A DNA stretch of 40,428 nucleotides from an uncultured Myxococcales bacterium. Lineage in GTDB: Bacteria; Myxococcota_A; Polyangia; Polyangiales; Polyangiaceae. The translations under genes were made by a program, and so were the position numbers. The stretch's first letter is position 1. Each line of letters opens with the position of its first letter. The notes under the pieces are model-generated. The model made no database searches. It saw only the letters and a list, made by a program, of their open reading frames with translations, and had not been told where the DNA came from. The stretch is taken from assembly GCA_937902985.1 (NCBI GenBank), contig CALFNG010000384.1, positions 1-40,428 of the forward strand. Direction: 5' to 3'. This document shows, piece after piece, positions 33,828-40,428 of this stretch.

Positions 33828-35507
33828 ATGTGGCCCGGCGTCGTGAGACGTCCTCACTCCAGCCGGCCTGGCGCCCGCCCTCGCGGTCGCGCTCGCGCAC
33901 GCGCACGCGCCGGGTCGGGCCCGCGCGTCCTCGCGCTCGCCGTGCTGCTCTCCGTGCTCGGCGCGTGGGCCACGCTCGCGAGCCCTCGAGCGACGGCTGC
34001 GGATGCGGCGCCGGAGCTCGACGCCAGCACCGACCTCGCCGTCAACGAAGAGCTCGACCGGCAGACGCCCCGCCGGACGATGCAGGGCTTCCTGAAGGAG
34101 TCGCGCGAGGGGGACTTCCGCTCGGCCGCCAACTACCTCGACCTCCACGCCGTCGGCGCCGGCACCCGCGACAGCAACGGGCCGGAGCTTGCGCAGAAGC
34201 TGTCGTACGTGCTCGAGCGCCAGCCGACGCTCGACCTCGCGAAGATCTCCGACGACCCGACCGGCGCGCCCAACGCCAAGACCACGGACACGATCGTCGT
34301 CGACACGCTCTACGCGGGCGAAGAGCCGGTCCCCATCCTGCTCAAGCGAGAGAAGTTCGCCGACGGGGTCAATCGCTGGCTCATCGCCGACAAGACGGTC
34401 GCGCTCATCCCCGTGATCGACGCGGCGTACGGGCCGCGCCCCATCGGCGTGCCGCTCCCGCCGTCGCTGACGCGCCCCACGTTCCTCGGCAACGAGCTGT
34501 GGCAGTGGATCGGCGTCTTCGGCGCGGCGTTCGTCGCTTATCTGTTGGCGCGGATCGCCGCGGCCCTCCTCGTTCGCGCGGCGAAGTACTTCACGCACCG
34601 GACGCCCACGCGGGTCGACGACGCGCTCGTCGAGTCGGCGCGGCGGCCGCTCCGCACGGTCATCGGCGCCATCACGTACCGGCTGCTCCTGAACCCGCTC
34701 CAGCTGACGACGGCGGTCGTCGAGGTCCTGGAGCACCTCACGTACACGTCGCTCGTCCTCGGCATCAGCTGGCTGCTCCTGCGCGCCCTCGGCGTGTCGA
34801 CGATGGTGCTCGACGAGCACGCCGCCCGCGAGAGCTACGACGACTTCCTCGGCCGGCGCATCCGCACCCAGGCGGTGCTGCTCCGGCGGGTCGCGAGCGT
34901 CACGATCAGCTTCGTGGCGGGCGCGGTCGTGCTGATGCAGTTCGACTTCGTGCGGAACGTCGGCGTGTCGCTCCTGGCGTCGGCGGGCGTCCTCGGAGTG
35001 GTCGTGGGCTTCGCGGCGCAGAAGTCGCTCGCGGGGGTCATCGGAGGGATCCAGTTCTCCGTCGCGCAGCCGGTGCGCATGGGCGACGAGGTCGTCGTCG
35101 AGAACGAGTTCGGCGCGATCGAAGAGATCAACCTCACGTTCGTGGTCGTCCGCCTCTGGGACAAGCGGCGCCTCGTGGTGCCGATCACCTACTTTCTCGA
35201 GAAGCCCTTCCAGAACTGGACCCGGACGGCCTCGGACCTCGTCGGCGCCGTCCTCCTGAAGGTGGACTTCGACATCCCCGTCGAGGCCGTGCGCGCCGAG
35301 CTGCGGCGCATCTGCGAAGCCGACCCCCTCTGGGACAAGAAGACCTGCACCGTCCAGACCACCGACTCGGACGCCGCGACGATGACACTGCGAGCCCTCG
35401 TTTCGGCCGGGGACGCCGCCCGCCTCTGGGACCTCCGCTGCCGCGTCCGCGAGCAGCTCCTCGCCTTCGTCCGCGCCCACATCCTGGCTCGCGCGGCCGT
35501 GCGCTAG
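33828..35507 (+). CDS. MscS-family mechanosensitive channel with periplasmic N-terminal domain
   Basis: 559 residues. An Arg-rich n-region and hydrophobic stretch (about 34-57) form a signal peptide. A soluble domain of about 165 residues follows (58-222). Then come membrane segments near 225-250, 305-325 and 357-375, and the pore helix VGVSLLASAGVLGVVVGFAAQ (about 383-403) with the Gly/Ala packing typical of MscS TM3. The MscS beta-domain follows (RMGDEVVVENEFGAIEEI, VVVRLWDKRRLVVPI) with a C-terminal alpha/beta domain. It releases solutes on hypo-osmotic shock. The N-terminal domain is like those of larger MscS paralogues with periplasmic extensions. No ribosome site or -10 box near the start is evident; it is probably co-transcribed with the preceding gene. 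Confidence 0.92.
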   Translation: MWPGVVRRPHSSRPGARPRGRARARARAGSGPRVLALAVLLSVLGAWATLASPRATAADAAPELDASTDLAVNEELDRQTPRRTMQGFLKESREGDFRSAANYLDLHAVGAGTRDSNGPELAQKLSYVLERQPTLDLAKISDDPTGAPNAKTTDTIVVDTLYAGEEPVPILLKREKFADGVNRWLIADKTVALIPVIDAAYGPRPIGVPLPPSLTRPTFLGNELWQWIGVFGAAFVAYLLARIAAALLVRAAKYFTHRTPTRVDDALVESARRPLRTVIGAITYRLLLNPLQLTTAVVEVLEHLTYTSLVLGISWLLLRALGVSTMVLDEHAARESYDDFLGRRIRTQAVLLRRVASVTISFVAGAVVLMQFDFVRNVGVSLLASAGVLGVVVGFAAQKSLAGVIGGIQFSVAQPVRMGDEVVVENEFGAIEEINLTFVVVRLWDKRRLVVPITYFLEKPFQNWTRTASDLVGAVLLKVDFDIPVEAVRAELRRICEADPLWDKKTCTVQTTDSDAATMTLRALVSAGDAARLWDLRCRVREQLLAFVRAHILARAAVR

Positions 35508-35533
35508 CCACTGGGCGCTCTCGGAGAGAAAGG

Positions 35534-35713
35534 GAGATTGGCCGCAGAGGGCGCAGAGGGCGCAGAGGGCGCAGAGGGAAGAGGGGTTTTGTACGCCATC
35601 CGGTCTCGTGAGAGCGATGAGGATCTGCCTTGCGTCGACCGTCCTGGTCGGACGGCTTCGACCCCCTCTCTGCTCTGCGCTCTGCGCCCTCTGCGCCCTC
35701 TGCGGCCAATCTC
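35534..35713. repeat. Palindromic GCAGAGG-type element, copy C
   Basis: Arms 35534-35567 and 35680-35713 are perfect 34-base reverse complements. The left arm starts GAGATTGGCCGC and then runs in 9-base units (GCAGAGGGC), with further units beyond the perfect part up to 35585. The 112-base interior is not repetitive. The element fills most of the 272-bp gap between the channel gene and gcvT; no gene is seen there. Confidence 0.95.
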
Positions 35714-35766
35714 GCTCTCGACGTGCAGGCCGGACCGCGGGCCTTGGCGTCGTGGGCCGGCTCTTC

Positions 35767-35772
35767 TAGGGT
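35767..35772 (+). promoter_or_regulatory. gcvT: Leaderless-type -10 box (TAGGGT) of gcvT
   Basis: TAGGGT is followed by 7 nt and the ATG at 35780. The AGGG inside could be misread as a weak ribosome site. It indicates that gcvTH is transcribed on its own, not only by read-through from the channel gene. Confidence 0.45.
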
Positions 35773-35779
35773 GCTGGCG

Positions 35780-36907
35780 ATGTCCGAGCCGCCGCTTCGC
35801 CGCACGTCGCTCTACGAAGAACACGTCGCCCTCGGGGGGCGCATCGTGCCGTTCGCCGGGTGGGAGATGCCCGTGCAGTACACCGGCGTCGTCGATGAAC
35901 ACGTGGCCGTGCGTACGGCCGCGGGCCTCTTCGACGTGAGCCACATGGGCGAGCTCCGCCTCCGCGGCGAGTTCGCGGGCCACGTGGTCGACTACCTGGT
36001 CACCAACGACGCGAAGAAGCTCGTCGACGGGCAAGCGATGTACACGTGCGCGTGCAACGAGCAGGGCACGATCCTCGACGACCTCATCGTCTACCGGCGC
36101 GCGCAAGACGACTGGCTCGTCGTCTGCAACGCATCGAACCGCGCGAAGATGAGCGCGCACTTCGAGCGCGCCGCGAAGGACCACTGCGAGTTCGAAGACC
36201 AGAGCGACGCCACGGCCCTCATCGCTCTCCAGGGGCCGCGGGCGTTCGAGGTCCTCGCCGCGGTCGGTCCCGCGGGCGCTGCGCTCGCGAGCCTCGGCTC
36301 GTTCCGCTTCACCAACACGACACTGGCGGGCGTGACGTGCACGGTCGCGCGCACCGGATACACCGCCGAAGACGGCGTCGAGATCTTCTGCCCGTGGAGC
36401 GACGCGCCCGTCGTGTGGCGCGCGCTCATGCAGGCGGGCAGAGGTGTGGGCATCAAGCCCATCGGCCTGGGCGCTCGCGACACGCTCCGCCTCGAGGGGC
36501 GCCTGTCGCTCTACGGCAACGACATCGACGAGACCACGAACCCCATCGAAGCGGGCCTCGGCTGGGTCGTGAAGCTCGGCACGCCCGACCATCCGCGCGA
36601 CTTCGTCGGCCGCGCCGCGCTCGAGCGCATGATGGCGTCTCCCCTGCCCCGCAAGCTCATCGGGTTCGAAGTGACCGGGCGCGGCATCGCGCGGCACGGC
36701 TACCCGCTCACGGCCGACGACGGGACCGTCATCGGCCTCTGCACCAGCGGGAGCCCGGGTCCGACCGTTGGCAAGAACATCGGGCTCGGGTATTTGCCGA
36801 GTGCGATGACCGCCGTCGGAACGAAGTTCTTCGTCGACTGCCGGGGCCGGAACATCGACGCGGTGGTCGTTCCGACGCCGTTTTACAAGAGAGGCAGAGC
36901 CCGATGA
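35780..36907 (+). CDS. gcvT: Aminomethyltransferase, T-protein of the glycine cleavage system
   Basis: 375 residues, normal length. It transfers the methylene group from aminomethyl-lipoyl GcvH to tetrahydrofolate, releasing ammonia. Motifs are the N-terminal [26 protein letters not shown] (in blocks), the folate-site region FDVSHMGE, then [26 protein letters not shown] and the C-terminal [18 protein letters not shown]. The catalytic Asp sits in the N-terminal tetrahydrofolate-binding half. The stop overlaps the gcvH start as ATGA, giving tight co-translation. Confidence 0.96.
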   Translation: MSEPPLRRTSLYEEHVALGGRIVPFAGWEMPVQYTGVVDEHVAVRTAAGLFDVSHMGELRLRGEFAGHVVDYLVTNDAKKLVDGQAMYTCACNEQGTILDDLIVYRRAQDDWLVVCNASNRAKMSAHFERAAKDHCEFEDQSDATALIALQGPRAFEVLAAVGPAGAALASLGSFRFTNTTLAGVTCTVARTGYTAEDGVEIFCPWSDAPVVWRALMQAGRGVGIKPIGLGARDTLRLEGRLSLYGNDIDETTNPIEAGLGWVVKLGTPDHPRDFVGRAALERMMASPLPRKLIGFEVTGRGIARHGYPLTADDGTVIGLCTSGSPGPTVGKNIGLGYLPSAMTAVGTKFFVDCRGRNIDAVVVPTPFYKRGRAR

Positions 36908-37302
36908 GCGATCAGATTCCGACGGACCTTCGATACACCAAGGAACACGAATGGGTCCGCGACACCGCGGGCGAGGTGACCGTCGGCATCACGGCGTTCG
37001 CCGTCGAGCAGCTCGGCGACGTCACCCTCGTGAACTTCGACATCAAGGTGGGCGACGAGGTCGGCGCCGGCAAGCCGTTCGGGACCATCGAGAGCGTCAA
37101 GACGCTGAGCGATCTCTACGCGCCCGTCGCCGGGAAGGTCGTCAAGATCAACGCCGACCTCGCGACCAAGCCCGAGCTCGTCAACGAAGACTGCTACGGC
37201 AAAGCCTGGATGATCGCTATTGCCCCCACCGACCCGAAGGCCGCCAGCGCCCTCCTCGACTCCGCCGCGTACGCCGACGTCGTGAAGACCGCAGCGCATT
37301 GA
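36904..37302 (+). CDS. gcvH: Glycine cleavage system H-protein (lipoyl carrier)
   Basis: 132 residues. It shuttles the aminomethyl intermediate between GcvP, GcvT and the lipoamide dehydrogenase (not in this window) on a lipoyl arm. The lipoylated lysine is K66 in ESVKTLSDLY; the N-terminal YTKEHEWV and the GVVEQLGDVT-like block (AVEQLGDVTLVNF) are typical, as is CYGKAWMI. It overlaps gcvT by four bases. A stable hairpin follows 6 bp after the stop. Confidence 0.97.
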   Translation: MSDQIPTDLRYTKEHEWVRDTAGEVTVGITAFAVEQLGDVTLVNFDIKVGDEVGAGKPFGTIESVKTLSDLYAPVAGKVVKINADLATKPELVNEDCYGKAWMIAIAPTDPKAASALLDSAAYADVVKTAAH

Positions 37303-37308
37303 TCGAGT

Positions 37309-37334
37309 TCGAGGGGAGCCGGAGCTCCCCTCGA
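37309..37334 (+). terminator. Hairpin after gcvH, terminator-like
   Basis: An 11-bp perfect stem (37309-37319 with 37324-37334, containing GAGGGGAGC and its complement) with a 4-nt loop lies 6 bp beyond the gcvH stop. No U-tract follows, so intrinsic termination is uncertain; it may protect the 3' end. Confidence 0.5.
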
Positions 37335-37340
37335 GCTCCC

Positions 37341-37418
37341 CATCCGGGACGGGGACGGGGCCCCATCCGGGACGGGGACGGGGCGCCATCCGGGACGGGG
37401 ACGGGGCGCCATCCGGGA
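37341..37418. repeat. 23-bp tandem repeat, about 3.4 copies
   Basis: Units start at 37341, 37364 and 37387, with a partial fourth at 37410; each reads CATCCGGGACGGGGACGGGG plus three variable bases. It lies between the convergent gcvH and Cys-rich lipoprotein genes and ends 5 bp before the latter's stop. On the minus strand the units carry doubled CCCCGTCCCCGTCC pyrimidine runs. Confidence 0.93.
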
Positions 37419-37423
37419 TCGCT

Positions 37424-38131
37424 CTAATGCCCGGCGTCGCCGAACGGGAAGCGGGGGCCGCCGTCGCGGACCGGTACGCCGGGGCCGGCGTCGCGTGGGG
37501 GCGGGGGCGTGGACGCGGGGCCGCAGGTCGCGGTAGTGCGGCTGCAGATGTCTCCGCCGCTGCAATCGGCGTTGGTCGTGCAGAGCTGGGTTTCGCCCAT
37601 CGCGCAGGTGGCCGCGCACTTCGACGACGCGGGGGTCATGCGCGTGGCGCGCGTCTCGCAGCAGATGCCGGTCGCGCAGCTGTTCGTACCCGAGCACGCA
37701 AGGCTGCTTCCCATGCAGGCCGCGGCCGCAGTGCAGGCTGGGCGACCGTTCCCGGTGCAGCAGACCTGCGTCGCCGAGTCGCACGGCGCCGCGCCGCACG
37801 CGATCTGACCGGGGCCGCCGTCGGTTCCCCGGGGCGGCACGGTCATCCCCCCGCCGCCGCGGCCCGCGTCGAGGTCGACGCTCGCGTCGTCGCCCGTGGG
37901 CGAGCCGCTGTCGTCGCCGGTCGGCGCTGTCGCGTCGTCTCCGACGCCCGAGCTGCTCCCGGTCCCGGAGCTGCCTCCTGTGCCCGAGCTGCTCGCGGTT
38001 CCCGAGCTGCTGCCGGCACCCGAGCTCCCGTTCCCCCCACCGCTGTCGTCGCCCGAATCGGACCCGATCGACCCGCTGCATCCGATCATGACCGCGATCG
38101 AAGCGCCCAGAAACGTTCGCAAAGCCGACAT
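37424..38131 (-). CDS. Cys-rich lipoprotein
   Basis: 235 residues. A signal peptide (MSALRTFLGASIAVM) ends at a lipobox MIGC (Cys18), followed by a Gly/Ser/Asp spacer of about 70 residues with SSGTG iterations. A Cys-rich domain then runs from about 110 to 205 with some 15 cysteines (CCTGNG, CCETR, CTTNADCSGGDIC and others). The pattern resembles the disulfide-rich domains of many Polyangia surface proteins. GAGGAGGT lies 6 nt before the ATG at 38131, deciding that start over an in-frame GTG inside the ribosome site. The C-terminus is Pro/Gly/Asp-rich. It is divergent from the ECF sigma gene; no enzymatic motif is visible. Confidence 0.85.
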   Translation of the reverse strand: MSALRTFLGASIAVMIGCSGSIGSDSGDDSGGGNGSSGAGSSSGTASSSGTGGSSGTGSSSGVGDDATAPTGDDSGSPTGDDASVDLDAGRGGGGMTVPPRGTDGGPGQIACGAAPCDSATQVCCTGNGRPACTAAAACMGSSLACSGTNSCATGICCETRATRMTPASSKCAATCAMGETQLCTTNADCSGGDICSRTTATCGPASTPPPPRDAGPGVPVRDGGPRFPFGDAGH

Positions 38132-38196
38132 TGAAGTACCTCCTCGCACGTATTTCGCAGTGAGTTCAGGGCCTCAGTGCCCGGTAGGGGCCGAGC

Positions 38197-38234
38197 GGTT
38201 ACACAAATGCGACGCGTGCAATCGGGCGTAACCT
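38197..38234 (+). promoter_or_regulatory. Promoter/operator region of the ECF sigma operon: dyad and TAACCT -10 box
   Basis: TAACCT at 38229-38234 is followed by 7 nt and the GTG at 38242, as in the other leaderless-type boxes. It overlaps the right half of an inverted pair GGTTAC (38197-38202) and GTAACC (38228-38233), separated by 25 bp, so a bound regulator would cover the -10 box. Confidence 0.45.
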
Positions 38235-38241
38235 TCTCGGG

Positions 38242-38877
38242 GTGGGCGGGCACAGTGAAGCAGTGAAGGGACCCGTCGCCGCGCGCTTCTCGAGGAGAGA
38301 CGACGTCGATCTCGCCCGGCGCTGCGTCTCCGGCGACCAGACCGCGCACCGCGAGCTCTTTCAGCGCGAGCGCCGGCGCGTCCACGTGATCCTCTTTCGC
38401 GTCCTCGGCTCCAACGCCGACATGGACGACCTGCTGCAAGAGGTCTTCATCGAGGTGTTCCGATCCATCCCCGGCTTCCGCGGCGAGGCGGCGCTCGGCA
38501 CGTGGCTCGATCGCATCGCGGTTCGCGTCGCCTACGCCCACATCACGCGCCGGCGGGTCGAGACCGTTCGGCTCTCGATCGTCGCCGAGCCCGTTTCGCA
38601 CCAGCCCGGGGCCGACGAGCGCGCCATGACGCGGGAGGCGGCGGCGCACCTCTACAGCGCGCTCGATCGCATGCCGGCGTCGCAGCGGGTCGCGTTCACC
38701 TTGCACGTGGTCGATGGACGCCCCATCAAGCAAGTGGCCGAGAGCATGGATGCGAGCGTCGTGGCCACCAAGGTCCGGGTCTGGCGGGCGTGGCGCGCGC
38801 TCCGGCGCGCGGGCGGGCGCGATCCCCTCATCGCCGATCTCTTGAACGGAGGGGCCCAGCCGCCCGATGAACGATGA
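38242..38877 (+). CDS. ECF-type RNA polymerase sigma factor
   Basis: 211 residues. Region 2 (about 24-105) contains DLARRCVSGDQTAHRELFQRE, then NADMDDLLQEVFIEVFRSIPGFRGEA with the core-binding acidic helix, and WLDRIAVRVAYAHITRRR. Region 4 (about 140-195) contains SALDRMPASQRVAFTLHVVDG and a helix-turn-helix (IKQVAESMDASVVATKVRVWRA). There is no region 3, as in group IV sigma factors. The GTG start is supported by TAACCT 7 nt upstream; a GTG seven codons in is possible. It overlaps the FecR-like gene by four bases (ATGA), which suggests that the latter is its regulator. Confidence 0.93.
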   Translation: MGGHSEAVKGPVAARFSRRDDVDLARRCVSGDQTAHRELFQRERRRVHVILFRVLGSNADMDDLLQEVFIEVFRSIPGFRGEAALGTWLDRIAVRVAYAHITRRRVETVRLSIVAEPVSHQPGADERAMTREAAAHLYSALDRMPASQRVAFTLHVVDGRPIKQVAESMDASVVATKVRVWRAWRALRRAGGRDPLIADLLNGGAQPPDER

Positions 38878-39866
38878 AGCGTCCGCCCCCCATCCTCCAT
38901 CGCAAGTTCGAGGTCGAACCGCTCGGCGAAGCGCGGTGGACGCGCGTCGAGCGCGCCGTTCTCGACGGCGCCGCGAACGCCGCGAACGCGGCGGGCCCAC
39001 CGCGATCGCTGGCTCCTCGAGCCGACGCGCCTCCCCCGCGGTGGAGACTGGCCGCGGCCATGCTCGTGCTCGCCGGCGCGGTCGCGACCATCGCGGGCGG
39101 CCTCGCGTGGCGCGTGGTGGTCCCGTCGGTCGGTCACGAGGGCACGACGCGCGTCGAGACGGCGGCCAACGGGTCGCGCGTTGAGTTCGGCGAATCGACG
39201 ATCGACGTCGGCCCCACGTCGGCGGTGCGCTTCGCGGGCGACGACGCGCGCGGCGTGGTCGTGACGCTCGACCGCGGCCGCGTCGAGTGCGACGTGGCTC
39301 CGCGGCGCGAGCGACCGCCTTTCGTGGTCGAAGCGGGGGGCGTCGACGTGCGCGTCATCGGGACGCACTTCGTCGTGGCGCGAACGGGCGACGCGGTGTC
39401 CGTCGACGTGCAGCGCGGAGAGGTCGAGGTCACGTCCGGCGGCGCGCGGGCGCTCGTTCCGGCCGGCTCGCGCTGGCCGCCGTCGTCCACGGCCGATGGG
39501 GTCGACGCCCCCGCTCCTTCCGGCCCGCCGCTCTCGAACGAACCGGCGCGCGAGACGGGGTCGCACCCGACCGACTCCCGAGCCGCCTCTCCGGCGGGTC
39601 ACGCAACGGCCACGTCCCCGCGCGAGCAATACGAGGCGGCCAGCCGGCTCGAGGCCGCCCAGCCCGCGGCGGCGATCGCGCTCTACCGGGAGCTGGCCCA
39701 TCAGGGAGGCGCCTGGGGCGCGAACGCGCTCTTCGCCGCGGGCCGCCTCGAGGCCGATCGCGGGGATCACGACGACGCGCGGCGCCTCCTCCGCGACTAC
39801 CTGGCGCGGTACCCCGGGGGTCCCAACGCGAACGACGCGCGCCAACTCCTCGATCGCTTGCGGTAG
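38874..39866 (+). CDS. FecR-like transmembrane regulator with C-terminal TPR-type repeats
   Basis: 330 residues. A short cytoplasmic N-terminus (1-56), one membrane helix (about 57-80), a FecR domain (about 90-190: GSRVEFGESTIDVGPTSAVRF, LDRGRVECDV, VRVIGTHFVV, VQRGEVEV), a Pro/Ser linker and C-terminal tetratricopeptide-like helices (YEAASRLEAAQPAAAIALYREL, LFAAGRLEADRGDHDDARRLLRDYL). FecR proteins pass envelope signals to a partner ECF sigma factor. No clear anti-sigma zinc motif is seen in the N-terminus. The 4-bp overlap with the sigma gene and 17-bp gap to the next gene define an operon. Confidence 0.88.
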   Translation: MKRPPPILHRKFEVEPLGEARWTRVERAVLDGAANAANAAGPPRSLAPRADAPPPRWRLAAAMLVLAGAVATIAGGLAWRVVVPSVGHEGTTRVETAANGSRVEFGESTIDVGPTSAVRFAGDDARGVVVTLDRGRVECDVAPRRERPPFVVEAGGVDVRVIGTHFVVARTGDAVSVDVQRGEVEVTSGGARALVPAGSRWPPSSTADGVDAPAPSGPPLSNEPARETGSHPTDSRAASPAGHATATSPREQYEAASRLEAAQPAAAIALYRELAHQGGAWGANALFAAGRLEADRGDHDDARRLLRDYLARYPGGPNANDARQLLDRLR

Positions 39867-39883
39867 GCTCCCGATGCCGCCTC

Positions 39884-40428
39884 ATGGTGCGCGCCCCGTC
39901 TTCATCCCGGCTCCGTCATCGGACGATCGCCGTCGCTTGCCTCGCGCTCCCATCGTGGATCGCGTCAACGGCGTCCGTGGCCTACGCGGGCGACGGACGG
40001 GTCGTGGTCATCGACGTCGACCCCCGGGTCGCAGACGCCCTCGTCGTGGCGCTCTCGCCGTGGAGCCTCACGGTCGTGCGCGCGCCCGGCCCGAGCCCCG
40101 CGTCTGACGTCGATGCCGCCGCGGCGCGCGCCCGCGTCGTGGCGTCCGATCTGCACGCGGGAGCGGTCGTCTGGATCGCTCCGCCGCGGCCGCCCGACGA
40201 GCAAGCCACGCTGTGGGTGTACGACGCCCAGACGCTGGAGCTCGCGGTCCGGCCGCTCACCGTCTGGGCCCCGTTCGACGACGCTGGCGCCGCGGCCGTG
40301 GCCCTCTCGGTCAAGACCGTGCTCCGCGCGAGCCCGCTCATCGCGACGGAGCCCCCGGCGTCCGACACGCCGCCGCGCCCGGCGGCGCCCGCCGCGCCGG
40401 TCGCCGAGGTCGAGCCTGCCCCCTCGCC
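39884..40428 (+). CDS. Secreted or periplasmic protein, 3' end beyond the window
   Basis: Open from ATG 39884 to the window end (181 codons and two bases). The N-terminus has a signal peptide (Arg/His-rich n-region, hydrophobic 14-30, cleavage near AYA-GD). The mature part starts with alpha/beta-like text (GRVVVIDVDPRVADALVVALSPW), an AVVWIAPP strand and later a Pro/Ala-rich stretch. No family is recognised from the fragment. It is third in the ECF sigma/FecR operon, 17 bp after the FecR stop. Confidence 0.75.
   Translation, partial: MVRAPSSSRLRHRTIAVACLALPSWIASTASVAYAGDGRVVVIDVDPRVADALVVALSPWSLTVVRAPGPSPASDVDAAAARARVVASDLHAGAVVWIAPPRPPDEQATLWVYDAQTLELAVRPLTVWAPFDDAGAAAVALSVKTVLRASPLIATEPPASDTPPRPAAPAAPVAEVEPAPS

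Overview
The window is very GC-rich (roughly 70% by eye), densely coding DNA with strong G/C third-position bias. The gene set points to a myxobacterium (Myxococcota, probably class Polyangia): a transmembrane Ser/Thr kinase, a sigma-54 activator with FHA and GAF domains, many Gly/Ser-linker and Cys-rich lipoproteins, a double-length UvrA and an ECF/FecR pair. This placement is inference; there is no rRNA or other marker to prove it. I found no tRNA, rRNA, CRISPR array, insertion sequence or prophage.

Layout. 1-3.6 kb (minus): a membrane Ser/Thr kinase with a seven-repeat extracytoplasmic domain, overlapping a CPBP intramembrane protease. 3.8-10.0 kb (plus): a sensorless histidine kinase followed after 6 bp by an 1838-residue tandem UvrA. 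10.1-13.4 kb: aldo/keto reductase, DUF302 protein and Cys-rich peptide (minus), then an aldehyde dehydrogenase (plus). 13.5-16.5 kb (minus): an overlapping operon of lipoprotein, signal peptidase I (lepB) and small Cys-rich lipoprotein. 16.6-20.7 kb: gpsA, a PHM-like copper protein, a Pro/Gln-rich envelope protein and a 52-residue lipoprotein gene with its own promoter and terminator. 20.9-25.5 kb: sigma-54 activator, GH15 glycosidase, two small proteins. 25.7-37.3 kb: a one-carbon neighbourhood (metK, gcvP, folD, gcvT, gcvH), with a START-like protein, a membrane alkaline-phosphatase-superfamily enzyme and an MscS channel between gcvP and gcvTH. 37.4-40.4 kb: Cys-rich lipoprotein, then ECF sigma factor, FecR-like regulator and a secreted protein cut by the window end.

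Non-coding structure. (1) Eight genes carry a TANNNT box 6-9 nt before the start codon, usually preceded by GC, as expected for leaderless transcripts; other genes have classical GGAG-type ribosome sites instead. (2) Three intergenic palindromes have arms made of iterated 9-mers (GGGCGCAGA type). A fourth palindrome with different but similarly iterated arms lies in frame inside uvrA, exactly at the join between the two UvrA halves. (3) Smaller repeats include a 9-bp tandem repeat in a lipoprotein signal peptide and a 23-bp tandem repeat after gcvH.

Functional logic. metK, gcvPTH and folD act around glycine, tetrahydrofolate and S-adenosylmethionine. The two kinases, the FHA/GAF activator and the ECF/FecR pair are signalling genes. 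LepB and the many exported proteins reflect envelope and secretion work.
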